DNA of 64,000 bases from Pseudomonas argentinensis (GTDB lineage: Bacteria; Pseudomonadota; Gammaproteobacteria; Pseudomonadales; Pseudomonadaceae): the NCBI RefSeq assembly GCF_001839655.2, contig NZ_CP056087.1, forward strand, positions 62,001 to 126,000, written 5' to 3'. This document shows, in pieces, positions 41,119 through 50,458 of this stretch. The first letter of the stretch is position 1; each line of letters begins with the position of its first letter. A program made the position numbers and the translations under genes. Under the pieces are notes generated by a model. The model did no database searches. It saw nothing but the letters and a program-made list of their open reading frames with translations, and was not told where the DNA came from.

Positions 41119-41544
41119 ATGCGCGCTAAAGGCGTTCTGCAGGCCGAGGTGGAAATACTCGTGCCGTTCTTCGACGTGGACATGATGGAGATCGTCTGGC
41201 ACGGCCATTACGTCAAATACTTCGAGCAGGCGCGCTGCGCCCTGCTCGACAAGCTCGATCACGGCTACCCGCAGATGCGCGACAGCGGCTATGCCTGGCC
41301 GGTGATCGACCTGCAGCTGCGCTACATCCGCGGCGCCACCTTCGGCCAGCGCATCACGGTGTGCGCCGATCTGGTGGAATGGGAAAACCGCCTGAAGATC
41401 CACTACCTGATCAGCGACACCGCCACCGGCGAGCGCATGACCCGCGGCAGCAGCGTGCAGGTGGCGGTGGAAATCGCCAGCCGCGAGATGCAGTTGGCCT
41501 CGCCCAAGGTGTTTATCGATGCCGTGCAGCGGGTGATCGGATGA
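41119..41544 (+). CDS. apeK: Hotdog thioesterase ApeK
   Basis: A protein of 141 residues of the 4-hydroxybenzoyl-CoA thioesterase family. The active-site block is PFFDVDMMEIVWHGHYVKYF (Asp21 and His28/His30 region), followed by the long hotdog helix. In APE synthesis it releases the finished polyene acid or edits stalled ACPs. It is first after the REP gap and overlaps the LolA-like start by four bases. Confidence 0.9.
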   Translation: MRAKGVLQAEVEILVPFFDVDMMEIVWHGHYVKYFEQARCALLDKLDHGYPQMRDSGYAWPVIDLQLRYIRGATFGQRITVCADLVEWENRLKIHYLISDTATGERMTRGSSVQVAVEIASREMQLASPKVFIDAVQRVIG

Positions 41545-42149
41545 AAGCCCTGGCGCGTTTCTCCCTGCTGATCGGCCTGCTGCTCACCGCCTTGAGCAGC
41601 CAGGCCGAGCAACTGACCCTGGATCAACTGAGCCAGCAACTGTCGCAACACCCCGTGGTGCGTGGCCCGTTCGTGCAGGAAAAACACCTGCGTGCCCTGC
41701 CACAACCGCTGACCAGCAGCGGCACCCTCGTGCTGGCGGCTGACGCCGGCCTGTTGTGGAAGCTGGAAAAACCGCTCGAGCAGGATTACCGCATCGACGC
41801 CAACGGCATCGCCAAGCGCACCGCCGATGGCTGGCAGATGCAGCCCGGGCGCGACGTGGCAGCCCAGCAGAGCAAGCTGTTTCTCGACGTGCTCAAGGGC
41901 AACCACAGCGGCCTGGCGCGCAACTTCGAGCTACAGCTCGGTGGCGACGCCAAGGCCTGGACCCTAACCCTGACGCCGACCTCACTGCTGCTCAAGCAGG
42001 TGTTCAGCCGCATCGACATCGGCGGTGGCGAGCTGGTCGAGCGTATCGAATTGCACGAAACCCAGGGCGACCGCACATTGCTGCGCATGCCTGCCAGCAT
42101 CGCCGGCGAGGCCCTGAGCGAGCAGGAGCGCAGCGATTTTGCGTCCTGA
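41541..42149 (+). CDS. apeL: LolA-like outer-membrane carrier protein (ApeL)
   Basis: A protein of 202 residues with a signal peptide (ALARFSLLIGLLLTALSSQA) and a LolA-like half-barrel body (TLVLAADAGLLWKLEKPLEQ is the recognisable strand set). The LolA fold shuttles hydrophobic cargo across the periplasm. In APE loci it probably carries the lipid-linked polyene from the MMPL exporter to the outer membrane. It overlaps both neighbours; the next gene starts with TTG inside its 3' end. Confidence 0.87.
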   Translation: MKALARFSLLIGLLLTALSSQAEQLTLDQLSQQLSQHPVVRGPFVQEKHLRALPQPLTSSGTLVLAADAGLLWKLEKPLEQDYRIDANGIAKRTADGWQMQPGRDVAAQQSKLFLDVLKGNHSGLARNFELQLGGDAKAWTLTLTPTSLLLKQVFSRIDIGGGELVERIELHETQGDRTLLRMPASIAGEALSEQERSDFAS

Positions 42150-44478
42150 ACAGACCGGCCTGATCGAACGCCGCCTGCCGCGGCTGTTCGCCGTGCTGCT
42201 GTTGGCGCTGCTGGCGCTGACCGCCTGGCAATGGCGCAACGGCCCGCCAGTGGCGGCGAGCATCCTCGCCCTGCTGCCCAGCGGCGCCGGTGATGCACGC
42301 CTGCAGCAGGCCGAGGCGCGCATGCAGGAGCCGATTCAGCACGACCTGCTGGTGCTGGTCGGCCATCCGCAGCGCGAGCGCGCGGTCGCCCTGGCGGGCG
42401 AGTTGGGCCGGCAATGGCAGGCCAGCGGGCATTTCGGCCAGGTGCGCTGGCAGCTAGACAGCGATCTCGACGCCCTGCGCCAGCACCTGCGCGAAAGCCG
42501 CCTGAACCTGTTGCCAGCCGCCGACCGCCAGTTGCTGATCGAGCAACCGGAGGCCTTTGTCGAGCAACGCGCCGCAGCGCTGTTCGACCCCTTCGCCTCG
42601 TTCAGCCTGCTGCCGCCGGAGCAGGACTGGTTCGGCCTCGGCGCCCGCGCCCAGCAGGCGCTGAATTTCGGCGGCCGGGTGCAGCCGGACCTGGCCAGTG
42701 GCACCCTGCTGGTGGGCGAGCCCGACATGAGCTGGGCCGTGCTGCACCTGCGTAGCCGTGGCGACGCCTTCGACATGCAGGCGCCACTGGTCATCGCCCA
42801 GGGCATCGGTGCGGCTCGCCAGCGCGTCGAGGCCGATGGCGGCCAGTTGCTCGCCACCGGTGGCGCGCTGTACGCCGCCGCCGGCCAGAACAAGGCGATC
42901 AGCGAGATGACCCTGATCGGCGGCGCGGCCAGCCTCGGCACCCTGCTGCTATTGCTGATCGGCTTCCGCCGCCCGCGGGTGCTGCTCAGCCTGCTGCCCA
43001 TCGGCGTGGCGCTGGTGGCCGGCTGCGCCGCCTGCGTGCTGATCTTCGGGCAGATCAACGCCCTGACCCTGGTGCTCGGCGCCAGCCTGATCGGCGTGGC
43101 CGCCGACTACCCGCTGCATTACCTGAGCAAGAGCTGGGGGCATGCCGAGTGGCGCAGCTGGAGCGCCCTGCGCAGCACGCTGCCGGGCCTGAGCCTGAGC
43201 CTGGGCACCAACCTGATCGGCTACCTGGCGCTGGCCTTCACGCCGTTTCCGGCGCTGACCCAGATCGCCGCGTTCTCCGCCGCCGGGCTGATCGGCGCCT
43301 ACCTGTGCTCGGTGTGCCTGCTGCCCGCCTGGCTGAACGGCATGCGCCTGCGCCCGGCACCACGCCTGCTGGCCATCGCGACCCGGACGATGAGCTGGCA
43401 CGGTCGCCTGCGCCAGGGGACTGGCACCTACTGGCTGCTGGCGCTGTTCCTGGCGTTCTGCGCCGGCGGCATCTGGCAGCTGCACAGCCAGAACGACCTG
43501 CGCCAGTGGCTGGGCAAGGACCCGGCGCTGTTCGCCCAGTCCCAGCGCATCGTCGAACTCACCGGCCAGCAACCCACCAGCCAGTTCTTCCTGGTGCGCG
43601 CCCGCGACGAAGCGCAGTTGCTGCAGCGCCAGCAGGCGCTCGGCGCGCGCCTCGACGCCCTGGTCGGCAACGGCCAGCTGCGCAGCTACCTGTCGCTCAA
43701 CGGGCTGCTCGCCCCAACCGAGCAAGTGCAGGCCACCCGCGCAGCGCTGCGCGTGCTGCCGGCGCACTGGCAACCGCTGCTGGATCTGGGCATTCCCGCC
43801 GATGCCTTGCAGGCCGAGCTGCAGCAACTGCTGGAGCAGCCGCAGGCCAACCTGGAGCAGGCCCTCGCCAGCCCACTGGCCGAACCCTGGCGGGCGCTGT
43901 GGCTGGGCCGCGACGAGCAGGGCGTGGCCGCCATCGTCAGCCTGCAGGGGCAGACCGCCAGCGCCGTGCTGCAAGGCGCCGCCGATGGCCTGGACGGCGT
44001 GCAGCTGGTCGACCGCCTCGGCGAGCTGAACCGTCTGTTCGCCGCCACCCAGGTCAGTGCCGCCGAGCTCAAGCTGGTTTCCTGCCTGGCCATCGTCGTG
44101 CTGCTGTGCATTCCATTCGGCCTTGGCGGCGCACTGCGGGTGGTCTGCCTGCCGCTGCTGGCGGCCCTCGCCGCCCTGGCCTGCCTGGGTTGGCTGGGCC
44201 AGCCGCTGACCCTGTTCAGCCTGTTCGGCCTGCTGTTGATTACCGCCATCGGCGTCGATTACGCCATCCTGATGCGCGAGAACATCGGCGGCTCGGCGGT
44301 CAGCCTGCTCGGCACGCTGCTGTCGGCGGTGTCCAGCTGGCTGTCGTTCGGCCTGTTGCTGATCAGCCAGACGCCGGCCATCGCCAATTTCGGCCTGGCC
44401 ATCAGCCTGGGCCTGATGTTCTGCTTCCTGCTCTCGCCCTGGGCGGCGCCGCGCCAGAGCGCGGAGGCCCACCCATGA
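42139..44478 (+). CDS. apeM: MMPL/RND-family exporter (ApeM)
   Basis: A protein of 779 residues with the MMPL layout: an N-terminal helix, a periplasmic domain, a bundle of six helices (from LIGGAASLGTLLLLLIGFRR to about residue 415), a second periplasmic domain and a second six-helix bundle. It is expected to move the polyene conjugate across the inner membrane, together with the LolA-like protein. The first codon is TTG (42139), since no earlier in-frame ATG fits and the next ATG would cut the first helix; a GGAG lies about 10 bases upstream. The stop overlaps the antiporter-like gene. Confidence 0.9.
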   Translation: MRPEQTGLIERRLPRLFAVLLLALLALTAWQWRNGPPVAASILALLPSGAGDARLQQAEARMQEPIQHDLLVLVGHPQRERAVALAGELGRQWQASGHFGQVRWQLDSDLDALRQHLRESRLNLLPAADRQLLIEQPEAFVEQRAAALFDPFASFSLLPPEQDWFGLGARAQQALNFGGRVQPDLASGTLLVGEPDMSWAVLHLRSRGDAFDMQAPLVIAQGIGAARQRVEADGGQLLATGGALYAAAGQNKAISEMTLIGGAASLGTLLLLLIGFRRPRVLLSLLPIGVALVAGCAACVLIFGQINALTLVLGASLIGVAADYPLHYLSKSWGHAEWRSWSALRSTLPGLSLSLGTNLIGYLALAFTPFPALTQIAAFSAAGLIGAYLCSVCLLPAWLNGMRLRPAPRLLAIATRTMSWHGRLRQGTGTYWLLALFLAFCAGGIWQLHSQNDLRQWLGKDPALFAQSQRIVELTGQQPTSQFFLVRARDEAQLLQRQQALGARLDALVGNGQLRSYLSLNGLLAPTEQVQATRAALRVLPAHWQPLLDLGIPADALQAELQQLLEQPQANLEQALASPLAEPWRALWLGRDEQGVAAIVSLQGQTASAVLQGAADGLDGVQLVDRLGELNRLFAATQVSAAELKLVSCLAIVVLLCIPFGLGGALRVVCLPLLAALAALACLGWLGQPLTLFSLFGLLLITAIGVDYAILMRENIGGSAVSLLGTLLSAVSSWLSFGLLLISQTPAIANFGLAISLGLMFCFLLSPWAAPRQSAEAHP

Positions 44479-45623
44479 GCGTGATCGGTTTCTGGCTGCT
44501 GGCGCTGGCGCTCTTTGCCCTGGTCGGCATACTTGGCGGCCGTCTGCTGATTCCCATCGTCGGCCAGTTGCTAGTCGCCAGCCTGGCGATTCCCGCCCTG
44601 CTGCTCGGCTGGGCGGAGCCCTACCTGCAGCTCACGGCCGCTGACCTGCTGGCGCCGGCCTGGGTCGAGCCGGCCTATGGGCTGAGTTTCGCCCTGCTGC
44701 TGGGTTACATCCTCAGCGACGTGATCGATCTGGAGCTGAGCCCGGCGTGCCTGAAGATCGCCCTGCCGAGCTTCCTGATCCCGCTGCTGGCCGGCCTGGC
44801 CTGCGCCCTGTGGGTATTGCCAGGCGACTACGGCTGGCTGAGCGCCGTGGGCATCGGCCTGCTGTTCTCGATCACCGCGATTCCGGTGCTCTACCTGTTC
44901 CTGCAGAGCATCGACTACCCGCCAGTGGCAACCAAACGCCTGCTGCACGCGGCGATCCTCATGGACTTCATGTGCTGGAGCCTGTTCGGCCTGGCCCAGG
45001 GCAGCAGCCACCCGGCCAGCCTGCTGTGGCCGCTGCTGGCCGCCACCCTGCCGCTGATGTTCAGTCTGCTCAGGCTGCGCCACCCGCTGCTCTACAGCCT
45101 GCCGTTCTTCGCCCTGATGGTGCTGCTGCACAGCCTCGCACTCAACGCCCTGGTGTTCGGCATCGCCTACATGCTGTGCCTGGCGGCGATTCGCATGCCG
45201 TTCCAGCTGCCCTTGCCGCAGCGCCAGTGGAAGCTGTTGATGAATGGCCTGGCGGTGCCGCTGATCCTCACCTGCGGCGTGCTGCGCGTGGATTTCCATG
45301 GCATCGGCGCGGCCGACTCCTGGTTCGCCGTCGGCGTGCTGCTGGTGGTGCCGGTGCTCAGCAAGGTGCTCGGCAGCTGGCTGGGCCTGCACTGGGCCGA
45401 GCCGCAGGCGTCGGCGCGAATCAAGTGGCAGGAAAGCCTGCTGCTGAACATCCGCGGGCTGACCGAAATCGTTTTCCTCAATTTGCTCCTGCACCTGCAG
45501 CTGATCGACGCCATGCTGTACTTCGGTCTGCTGCTGATGAGCCTGTTCTCCACCCTGCTGCCCGCCGTGATGGGTCGGCGCGCTTACCCGAGCGAGGCGA
45601 AAAGCCGTTATGAAATCTCCTGA
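44475..45623 (+). CDS. Cation:proton antiporter-like membrane protein
   Basis: A protein of 382 residues with about eleven membrane helices and weak resemblance to the Na+/H+ exchanger (CPA) fold (for example GIGLLFSITAIPVLYLFLQS and LLLNIRGLTEIVFLNLLLH). The acidic residues of the ion site are not clearly recognisable. It is not part of the minimal APE set and overlaps the exporter upstream. A supporting role in energising pigment export is conceivable. It overlaps the FAD enzyme start by 14 bases. Confidence 0.75.
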   Translation: MSVIGFWLLALALFALVGILGGRLLIPIVGQLLVASLAIPALLLGWAEPYLQLTAADLLAPAWVEPAYGLSFALLLGYILSDVIDLELSPACLKIALPSFLIPLLAGLACALWVLPGDYGWLSAVGIGLLFSITAIPVLYLFLQSIDYPPVATKRLLHAAILMDFMCWSLFGLAQGSSHPASLLWPLLAATLPLMFSLLRLRHPLLYSLPFFALMVLLHSLALNALVFGIAYMLCLAAIRMPFQLPLPQRQWKLLMNGLAVPLILTCGVLRVDFHGIGAADSWFAVGVLLVVPVLSKVLGSWLGLHWAEPQASARIKWQESLLLNIRGLTEIVFLNLLLHLQLIDAMLYFGLLLMSLFSTLLPAVMGRRAYPSEAKSRYEIS

Positions 45624-46854
45624 AGTCCAACAGCATCAGATCGTCGTAGCCGGTGCCGGCCCGGCCGGCGCCATTGCCGCCGCCATCCTCAAGCGCAAGG
45701 GCCACGAGGTGCTGATCCTCGAGCGCCAGCGCTTCCCGCGCTTCTCCATCGGCGAGAGCCTGCTGTCGCACTGCCTGGACTTCGTCGAGGAAGCCGGGAT
45801 GATCGACGCGGTGCGCGCCGCGGGCTTCCAGACCAAGCACGGCGCTGCCTTCGCCTGGGGTGACCGTTACACCGACTTCGACTTTCGCGAGACGTTCACA
45901 GAGAGCTTTGGCTCGACCTATCAGGTGCAGCGCGCCGATTTCGACAAGGTGCTGGCCGACGACGCCGAGCGCCAGGGGGTGACCATCCGCTACGAAGAGG
46001 AAATCGTCGCCGTGGACTTCAGCGGCGAGCAGCCGCTGCTGTCGGTACGTCGCCTTAGCGACGGCCACGAGTACCAGGTGCGCTGCACCTTCGTCCTCGA
46101 CGCCAGCGGCTACGGCCGCCTGCTACCGCGCCTGCTGGACCTGGAGCTGCCGTCCAACCTGCCGATGCGCAAGGCGCTGTTCACCCATATCGAAGACCGC
46201 ATCGACCATCCGGGCTTCGATCGCGAGAAGATCCTCATCACCACCCACGCCAGCCTGCGTGACCTGTGGTTCTGGACCATTCCGTTCAGCAACGGCCGCT
46301 GCTCCCTGGGCGTGGTCGGCCTGGCCGAGCGCTTCGACGGTTACCCCGAGGACATGGACGCCGCCCTCAAGCAGTTCGTCGCCGAAACCCCGAGCCTGGC
46401 CAAGGTGCTTGGCAATGCCGTGTGGGACACCCCGGTGCGCGAGATCAAGGGTTACTCGGCCAGCGTCAAGGCGCTGCACGGCAAGGGCTTCGCCCTGCTG
46501 GGCAACGCTGCCGAGTTCCTCGACCCGGTGTTCAGCTCCGGCGTGACCATCGCCATGCGCTCGGCGAGCATGGCCGCCAACCTGCTGCACCGCCAGCTGA
46601 GCGGCGAGAGCGTGGACTGGGAGCAGGACTTCGCCATCCCGCTCAAGCGCGGCGTCGACACCTTCCGCGTGTACGTCGAAGGCTGGTACGGCGGCAGCTT
46701 CCAGGACGTCATCTACTACCCCAAGGCCTCCCCCGAGATCCGCGCCATGATCAGCTCGATTCTCGCCGGCTACGCCTGGGATCAGCGCAACCCCTATGTG
46801 GCCGAGCCCAAGCGTCGCCTGCGGGTGCTCGCCGAGTTGTGCGCCAGTGCCTGA
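45610..46854 (+). CDS. FAD-dependent halogenase-like monooxygenase
   Basis: A protein of 414 residues. FAD-binding GAGPAG (15-20) and LILERQRFPRF follow the flavin halogenase pattern, as do Lys76 in GFQTKHGAAFAWG and the WxWxIP motif WFWTIP (220-225), which in halogenases keeps monooxygenation at bay. Related enzymes brominate xanthomonadins or chlorinate flexirubin rings. It could therefore halogenate the aryl head, or hydroxylate it if the halide path is lost. It is placed before a methyltransferase, which fits head-group tailoring. Confidence 0.85.
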   Translation: MKSPEVQQHQIVVAGAGPAGAIAAAILKRKGHEVLILERQRFPRFSIGESLLSHCLDFVEEAGMIDAVRAAGFQTKHGAAFAWGDRYTDFDFRETFTESFGSTYQVQRADFDKVLADDAERQGVTIRYEEEIVAVDFSGEQPLLSVRRLSDGHEYQVRCTFVLDASGYGRLLPRLLDLELPSNLPMRKALFTHIEDRIDHPGFDREKILITTHASLRDLWFWTIPFSNGRCSLGVVGLAERFDGYPEDMDAALKQFVAETPSLAKVLGNAVWDTPVREIKGYSASVKALHGKGFALLGNAAEFLDPVFSSGVTIAMRSASMAANLLHRQLSGESVDWEQDFAIPLKRGVDTFRVYVEGWYGGSFQDVIYYPKASPEIRAMISSILAGYAWDQRNPYVAEPKRRLRVLAELCASA

Positions 46855-46864
46855 GGAGATTGCG

Positions 46865-47587
46865 ATGGATCGCGCCGCGACCACCTACGTCGAGGAAACC
46901 GGCTTCGGTTTCTGGTTCCTGCGTAGCCATGTGTGGCAGCACCATGTGCTGCGCGTGGCCATCGATGACCTGCGCGGGCTGATCGACGGCCCGCTACCGG
47001 CCGCGCCGGTGCTGCTGGATGCCGGCTGCGGCCAGGGCAAGTCGTTCGGCCTGCTGCAGCGCGCCTTCGCGCCGGCCCGCATCATCGGCCTGGACGCCGA
47101 CCCGCACAGCCTCGAGTGCTCCGGCGCCGAAGCCCAGCGCCTGGGCCTCGACGTACAGCTGATCGCCAGCGACTGCGCGGCCATCGGGTTGCCCGATGCC
47201 AGCGTGGACATGCTGTTCTGCCACCAGACCTTCCACCACCTGGTCGAACAGGCGCAGGCACTGGCCGAGTTCTGGCGCGTGCTCAAGCCCGGCGGCCTGC
47301 TGTTGTTCGCCGAGTCGACCAAGTACTACATCGACACCTGGGTGATCCGCTGGCTGTTCCGCCACCCGATGGAGGTGCAGAAGACCGCCGGCGAATACCT
47401 GGCCATGCTGCGCCAGCAGGGTTTCGAATTCAGCGAGCGCAACGTCTCCTACCCCTACCTGTGGTGGAGCCGCTCGGAGGATTTCGGCCTGCTGGAACGC
47501 TGGGGCATCCGCAAGCCCAGGCCGTTCGGCCAGCGCAACGAAACCCTGGTCAACGCCGCGGTGCGCAAACCGCTGGAGCCTGCATGA
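46865..47587 (+). CDS. SAM-dependent methyltransferase
   Basis: A protein of 240 residues, class I methyltransferase. The SAM site is VLLDAGCGQGKS (49-60), then GLDADPHSLE, and motif IV-like FCHQTFHHL. The N-terminus lacks a cap and membrane segments. In studied APEs the aryl ring is methylated next to the hydroxyl, and this gene is the most likely candidate. GAGGAG lies just before the ATG. The stop overlaps the lipoprotein start. Confidence 0.86.
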   Translation: MDRAATTYVEETGFGFWFLRSHVWQHHVLRVAIDDLRGLIDGPLPAAPVLLDAGCGQGKSFGLLQRAFAPARIIGLDADPHSLECSGAEAQRLGLDVQLIASDCAAIGLPDASVDMLFCHQTFHHLVEQAQALAEFWRVLKPGGLLLFAESTKYYIDTWVIRWLFRHPMEVQKTAGEYLAMLRQQGFEFSERNVSYPYLWWSRSEDFGLLERWGIRKPRPFGQRNETLVNAAVRKPLEPA

Positions 47588-48063
47588 AACGCCTGCTGCC
47601 CCTCGCCTGCTTCCTGTTGCTGAGCGCCTGTGCTGCGCGCACACCGCTGCCCGCTGCCGCGCCGCAACTGACGCAGCCGCTGCCGATGGCGCTGCAGGTC
47701 AGTACCGCCGACGGCCAGGACTGGCTGCTGGTGATCCAGGCCGAGGGCACCGCATTGCGCTGGTCGTTGTTCGACCCGCTCGGCGTACCGCTGGCCCGGC
47801 AATCGCTGGCCGATGGCGCCTGGCACAATGACGGCCTGCTGCCGCCCAATGCCCCCGCCCGCGAGCTGTTCGCCGCCCTGCTGTTCGCCCTCATCCCGGA
47901 TGATCAGCTGGCCGCCAGCTACGCCGGCAAGCAGTGGCGCCTGGGCGCCGAGGGCCGCCAGCTGGCCCCGGACTGGCGCATCCGTTACGGTGCCGGGCGG
48001 GCCATCGAACTGAGTAACGCCACGCAGCAGTACCGCGTGCGCCCGCTGGAGACGCAACCATGA
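47584..48063 (+). CDS. DUF3261 lipoprotein (ApeN-type)
   Basis: A lipoprotein precursor of 159 residues. The signal ends in LLSAC, giving a lipid-modified cysteine, and is followed by a Pro/Ala linker and a compact beta-rich domain of the DUF3261 type. In APE loci such a lipoprotein sits just before the ApeO ketosynthase and probably receives or anchors the pigment at the outer membrane. It overlaps both neighbours by four bases. Confidence 0.85.
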   Translation: MKRLLPLACFLLLSACAARTPLPAAAPQLTQPLPMALQVSTADGQDWLLVIQAEGTALRWSLFDPLGVPLARQSLADGAWHNDGLLPPNAPARELFAALLFALIPDDQLAASYAGKQWRLGAEGRQLAPDWRIRYGAGRAIELSNATQQYRVRPLETQP

Positions 48064-49253
48064 TCGCTCGACTCGACGCCCTCGGCGTGGTCTGCGCCCT
48101 GGGTCAGGGCAAGCAGGCGGTGGCCGACGCGCTGTTCGCCGGCGACACCAGCGGCATGCGCCGCCAGGCGGGCTGGATCCCCGAGCGCAGCGTGACGGTC
48201 GGTGCGGTGGATGCGCCGCTGCCCGCGATGCCCGCCGGCTTCGAGCACCTCGCCAGTCGCAACAATCGCCTGCTGCTGGCCGCCGCCCTGGAGATCGAGG
48301 ACCACATCCAGGCGGCCATCACCCAATACGGCCCCAGCCGCATCGCCGTGGTGCTCGGCACCAGCACCTCGGGCATCGCCGAAGCCGGCGAGCATATCGC
48401 CGAGTATGTGCACAGCGGCGAGCTGCCGGATGCTTACCGCTACAATCGCCAGGAAATCGCTGCACCCGCGAGCTTTCTCGCCGACTGGCTGGGCCTGAGC
48501 GGCCCGGCCTATTGCCAGTCCACGGCCTGCACCTCCAGCGGCCGCGCCCTGCTCGCCGCCCAGCGTCTGCTGCGCATGGGCCTGTGCGATGCGGTGCTGT
48601 GTGGCGGCGTGGACAGCCTGTGCAAGCTGACCCTGAACGGCTTCGCCAGCCTGGAGGCGGTGTCCGACGAGCGCTGCAACCCGTTCTCGGCCAACCGCCA
48701 CGGCATCAATATCGGCGAGGCCGCCGCACTGTTTCTGATGACCCGCGCCGAACAGGGCCCCGGCATCGGCCTGCTCGGCGGTGGCGCCACCTCCGACGCC
48801 CACCATATTTCCGCGCCGCACCCCGAAGGCCTCGGCGCCCAGCAGGCGATGCGCAAGGCGCTGAGCGCGGCGGGCCTGACCGCCGAGCAGATCGGCTACC
48901 TCAACCTGCACGGCACTGCCACCACCCATAACGACGCCATGGAAAGCCTGGCCGTACAGGCGCTGTTCCCGGCCGGCGTAGCCTGTTCGTCGAGCAAGGC
49001 GTTGACCGGCCATACCCTGGGCGCCGCCGGGGCGCTGGAAGCCGCGTTCTGCTGGCTGACCCTGAGCCATTACAACACCGCCAACCGCCTGCCCCCTCAC
49101 GTCTGGGACGGCGTGGCCGATACGCAACTGCCACGCCTGGCGCTCGTCGACGCGCCCGGTACGCTGCCAGCGGCTGGCCGCCGCTACCTGATGAGCAACT
49201 CGTTCGCCTTTGGCGGCAACAATATTTCCTTGATTCTAGGAGACCTGCCGTGA
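48060..49253 (+). CDS. apeO: Beta-ketoacyl-ACP synthase ApeO
   Basis: A complete ketosynthase of 397 residues. The triad is Cys157 in STACTSSGRALL, His284 in NLHGTATTHND and His318 in LTGHTLGAAG, and the fold ends with FAFGGNNISLIL. In APE pathways ApeO works with the half-size ApeC as a ketosynthase/chain-length-factor pair that builds the polyene. The ApeP start is a GTG within its end. Its C-terminal FGGNN form is shared with the third ketosynthase at 55938, unlike the FGGVN of ApeR. Confidence 0.91.
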   Translation: MIARLDALGVVCALGQGKQAVADALFAGDTSGMRRQAGWIPERSVTVGAVDAPLPAMPAGFEHLASRNNRLLLAAALEIEDHIQAAITQYGPSRIAVVLGTSTSGIAEAGEHIAEYVHSGELPDAYRYNRQEIAAPASFLADWLGLSGPAYCQSTACTSSGRALLAAQRLLRMGLCDAVLCGGVDSLCKLTLNGFASLEAVSDERCNPFSANRHGINIGEAAALFLMTRAEQGPGIGLLGGGATSDAHHISAPHPEGLGAQQAMRKALSAAGLTAEQIGYLNLHGTATTHNDAMESLAVQALFPAGVACSSSKALTGHTLGAAGALEAAFCWLTLSHYNTANRLPPHVWDGVADTQLPRLALVDAPGTLPAAGRRYLMSNSFAFGGNNISLILGDLP

Positions 49254-49714
49254 GTGTCTGGCCCGTCGCCGAGCTGGTGCCCCACGCTGGCGACATGATT
49301 TTGATCGACGAGGTGCTGGCTTTCGGCGCCGACCATATCGACACCCGCCTGGTGGTGCGCCCGGGTGGCCTGTTCAGCCAGACCGACGGCAGCCTGCCGG
49401 CCGCCGTGGGCATCGAGCTGATGGCCCAGAGCGTGGCCGCCTTCGCCGGTTGCCATGCCCGTGAACAAGGCCTGCCGGTGGAGCTGGGCTTCCTGCTCGG
49501 CACCCGCAACTTTACCTGCAACGTGGACCGCTTTCCGGCTGGCAGCACGCTGCTGATCCACGCCAATCGCTCGCTGCAGGACGACAACGGCATGTGCGTG
49601 TTCGAATGCCGCCTCGAAGGCCCGGGCATCCTGGTCGAGGCGCGGCTCAACGTGTTCCAGCCCCGCGACGTGTCCACCTATATCCAAGAACCCCCGTTTC
49701 AGGAGCCGTCTTAA
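49250..49714 (+). CDS. apeP: 3-hydroxyacyl-ACP dehydratase ApeP
   Basis: A hotdog protein of 154 residues. It starts with GTG at 49250, overlapping the ApeO stop. The pattern VPHAGDMILIDEVL and the hotdog helix GIELMAQSVAAFAG fit the ApeP family, which pairs with ApeI to form a heteromeric dehydratase that makes the double bonds. The TAA stop shares a base with the next ATG (TAATG). The classical catalytic His is in VPHAGDM. Confidence 0.9.
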   Translation: MSVWPVAELVPHAGDMILIDEVLAFGADHIDTRLVVRPGGLFSQTDGSLPAAVGIELMAQSVAAFAGCHAREQGLPVELGFLLGTRNFTCNVDRFPAGSTLLIHANRSLQDDNGMCVFECRLEGPGILVEARLNVFQPRDVSTYIQEPPFQEPS

Positions 49715-50442
49715 TGAGCGAGACCATTCTGGTCACCGGATCGAGCCGCGGTATCGGCCGCGCCATTGCCCTGCGCCTGGCACGCGCCGGTTTCGACCTG
49801 GTGCTGCACTGCCGCTCGCGCCGTGACGAGGCCGAGGCGGTACAGCGCGAGATCGAGGCCCTGGGCCAGCGCGCGCGCATCCTGCAGTTCGACGTGGCCG
49901 ACCGGCAAACCTGCCGCAACGCCCTGGAAGCCGACGTGGAAAGCCACGGCGCCTACTACGGCGTGGTGTGCAACGCCGGGCTGACCCGCGACGGCGCCTT
50001 CCCGGCGCTCGGCGAGGAGGACTGGGATGTGGTGCTGCGCACAAATCTGGATGGTTTCTACAACGTGCTGCATCCGCTGACGATGCCGATGGTGCGTCGC
50101 CGCAAGCCAGGGCGTATCGTCTGCATCACCTCGGTTTCCGGGCTGATCGGCAACCGTGGGCAGGTCAACTACAGTGCCTCCAAGGCCGGCATCATCGGCG
50201 CCGCCAAGGCCCTGGCAATCGAGCTGGGCAAACGCAAGATCACCGTCAACTGCGTGGCTCCGGGGCTGATCGATACCGAGATTCTCGACGAGCACGTGCC
50301 GCTCGAGGATATCCTCAAGATGGTCCCGGCCGCGCGCATGGGCACCCCGGAAGAAGTGGCCGGCGCGGTGAATTTCCTGATGTCCGACGAGGCGGCCTAC
50401 ATCACCCGCCAGGTGATCGCCGTCAATGGCGGTCTGTGTTGA
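49714..50442 (+). CDS. apeQ: 3-oxoacyl-ACP reductase ApeQ
   Basis: A short-chain dehydrogenase of 242 residues, FabG type: cofactor motif TGSSRGIG (8-15), NAG motif VVCNAGL, and catalytic Ser140, Tyr153 and Lys157 (NYSASKAG). It reduces each beta-keto group before dehydration. It is the only ketoreductase in the whole locus, so both ketosynthase/chain-length-factor pairs would have to share it. The start is set by the TAATG overlap. It ends 16 bases before ApeR. Confidence 0.93.
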   Translation: MSETILVTGSSRGIGRAIALRLARAGFDLVLHCRSRRDEAEAVQREIEALGQRARILQFDVADRQTCRNALEADVESHGAYYGVVCNAGLTRDGAFPALGEEDWDVVLRTNLDGFYNVLHPLTMPMVRRRKPGRIVCITSVSGLIGNRGQVNYSASKAGIIGAAKALAIELGKRKITVNCVAPGLIDTEILDEHVPLEDILKMVPAARMGTPEEVAGAVNFLMSDEAAYITRQVIAVNGGLC

Positions 50443-50458
50443 AAGAGAGCGAAGTGGC

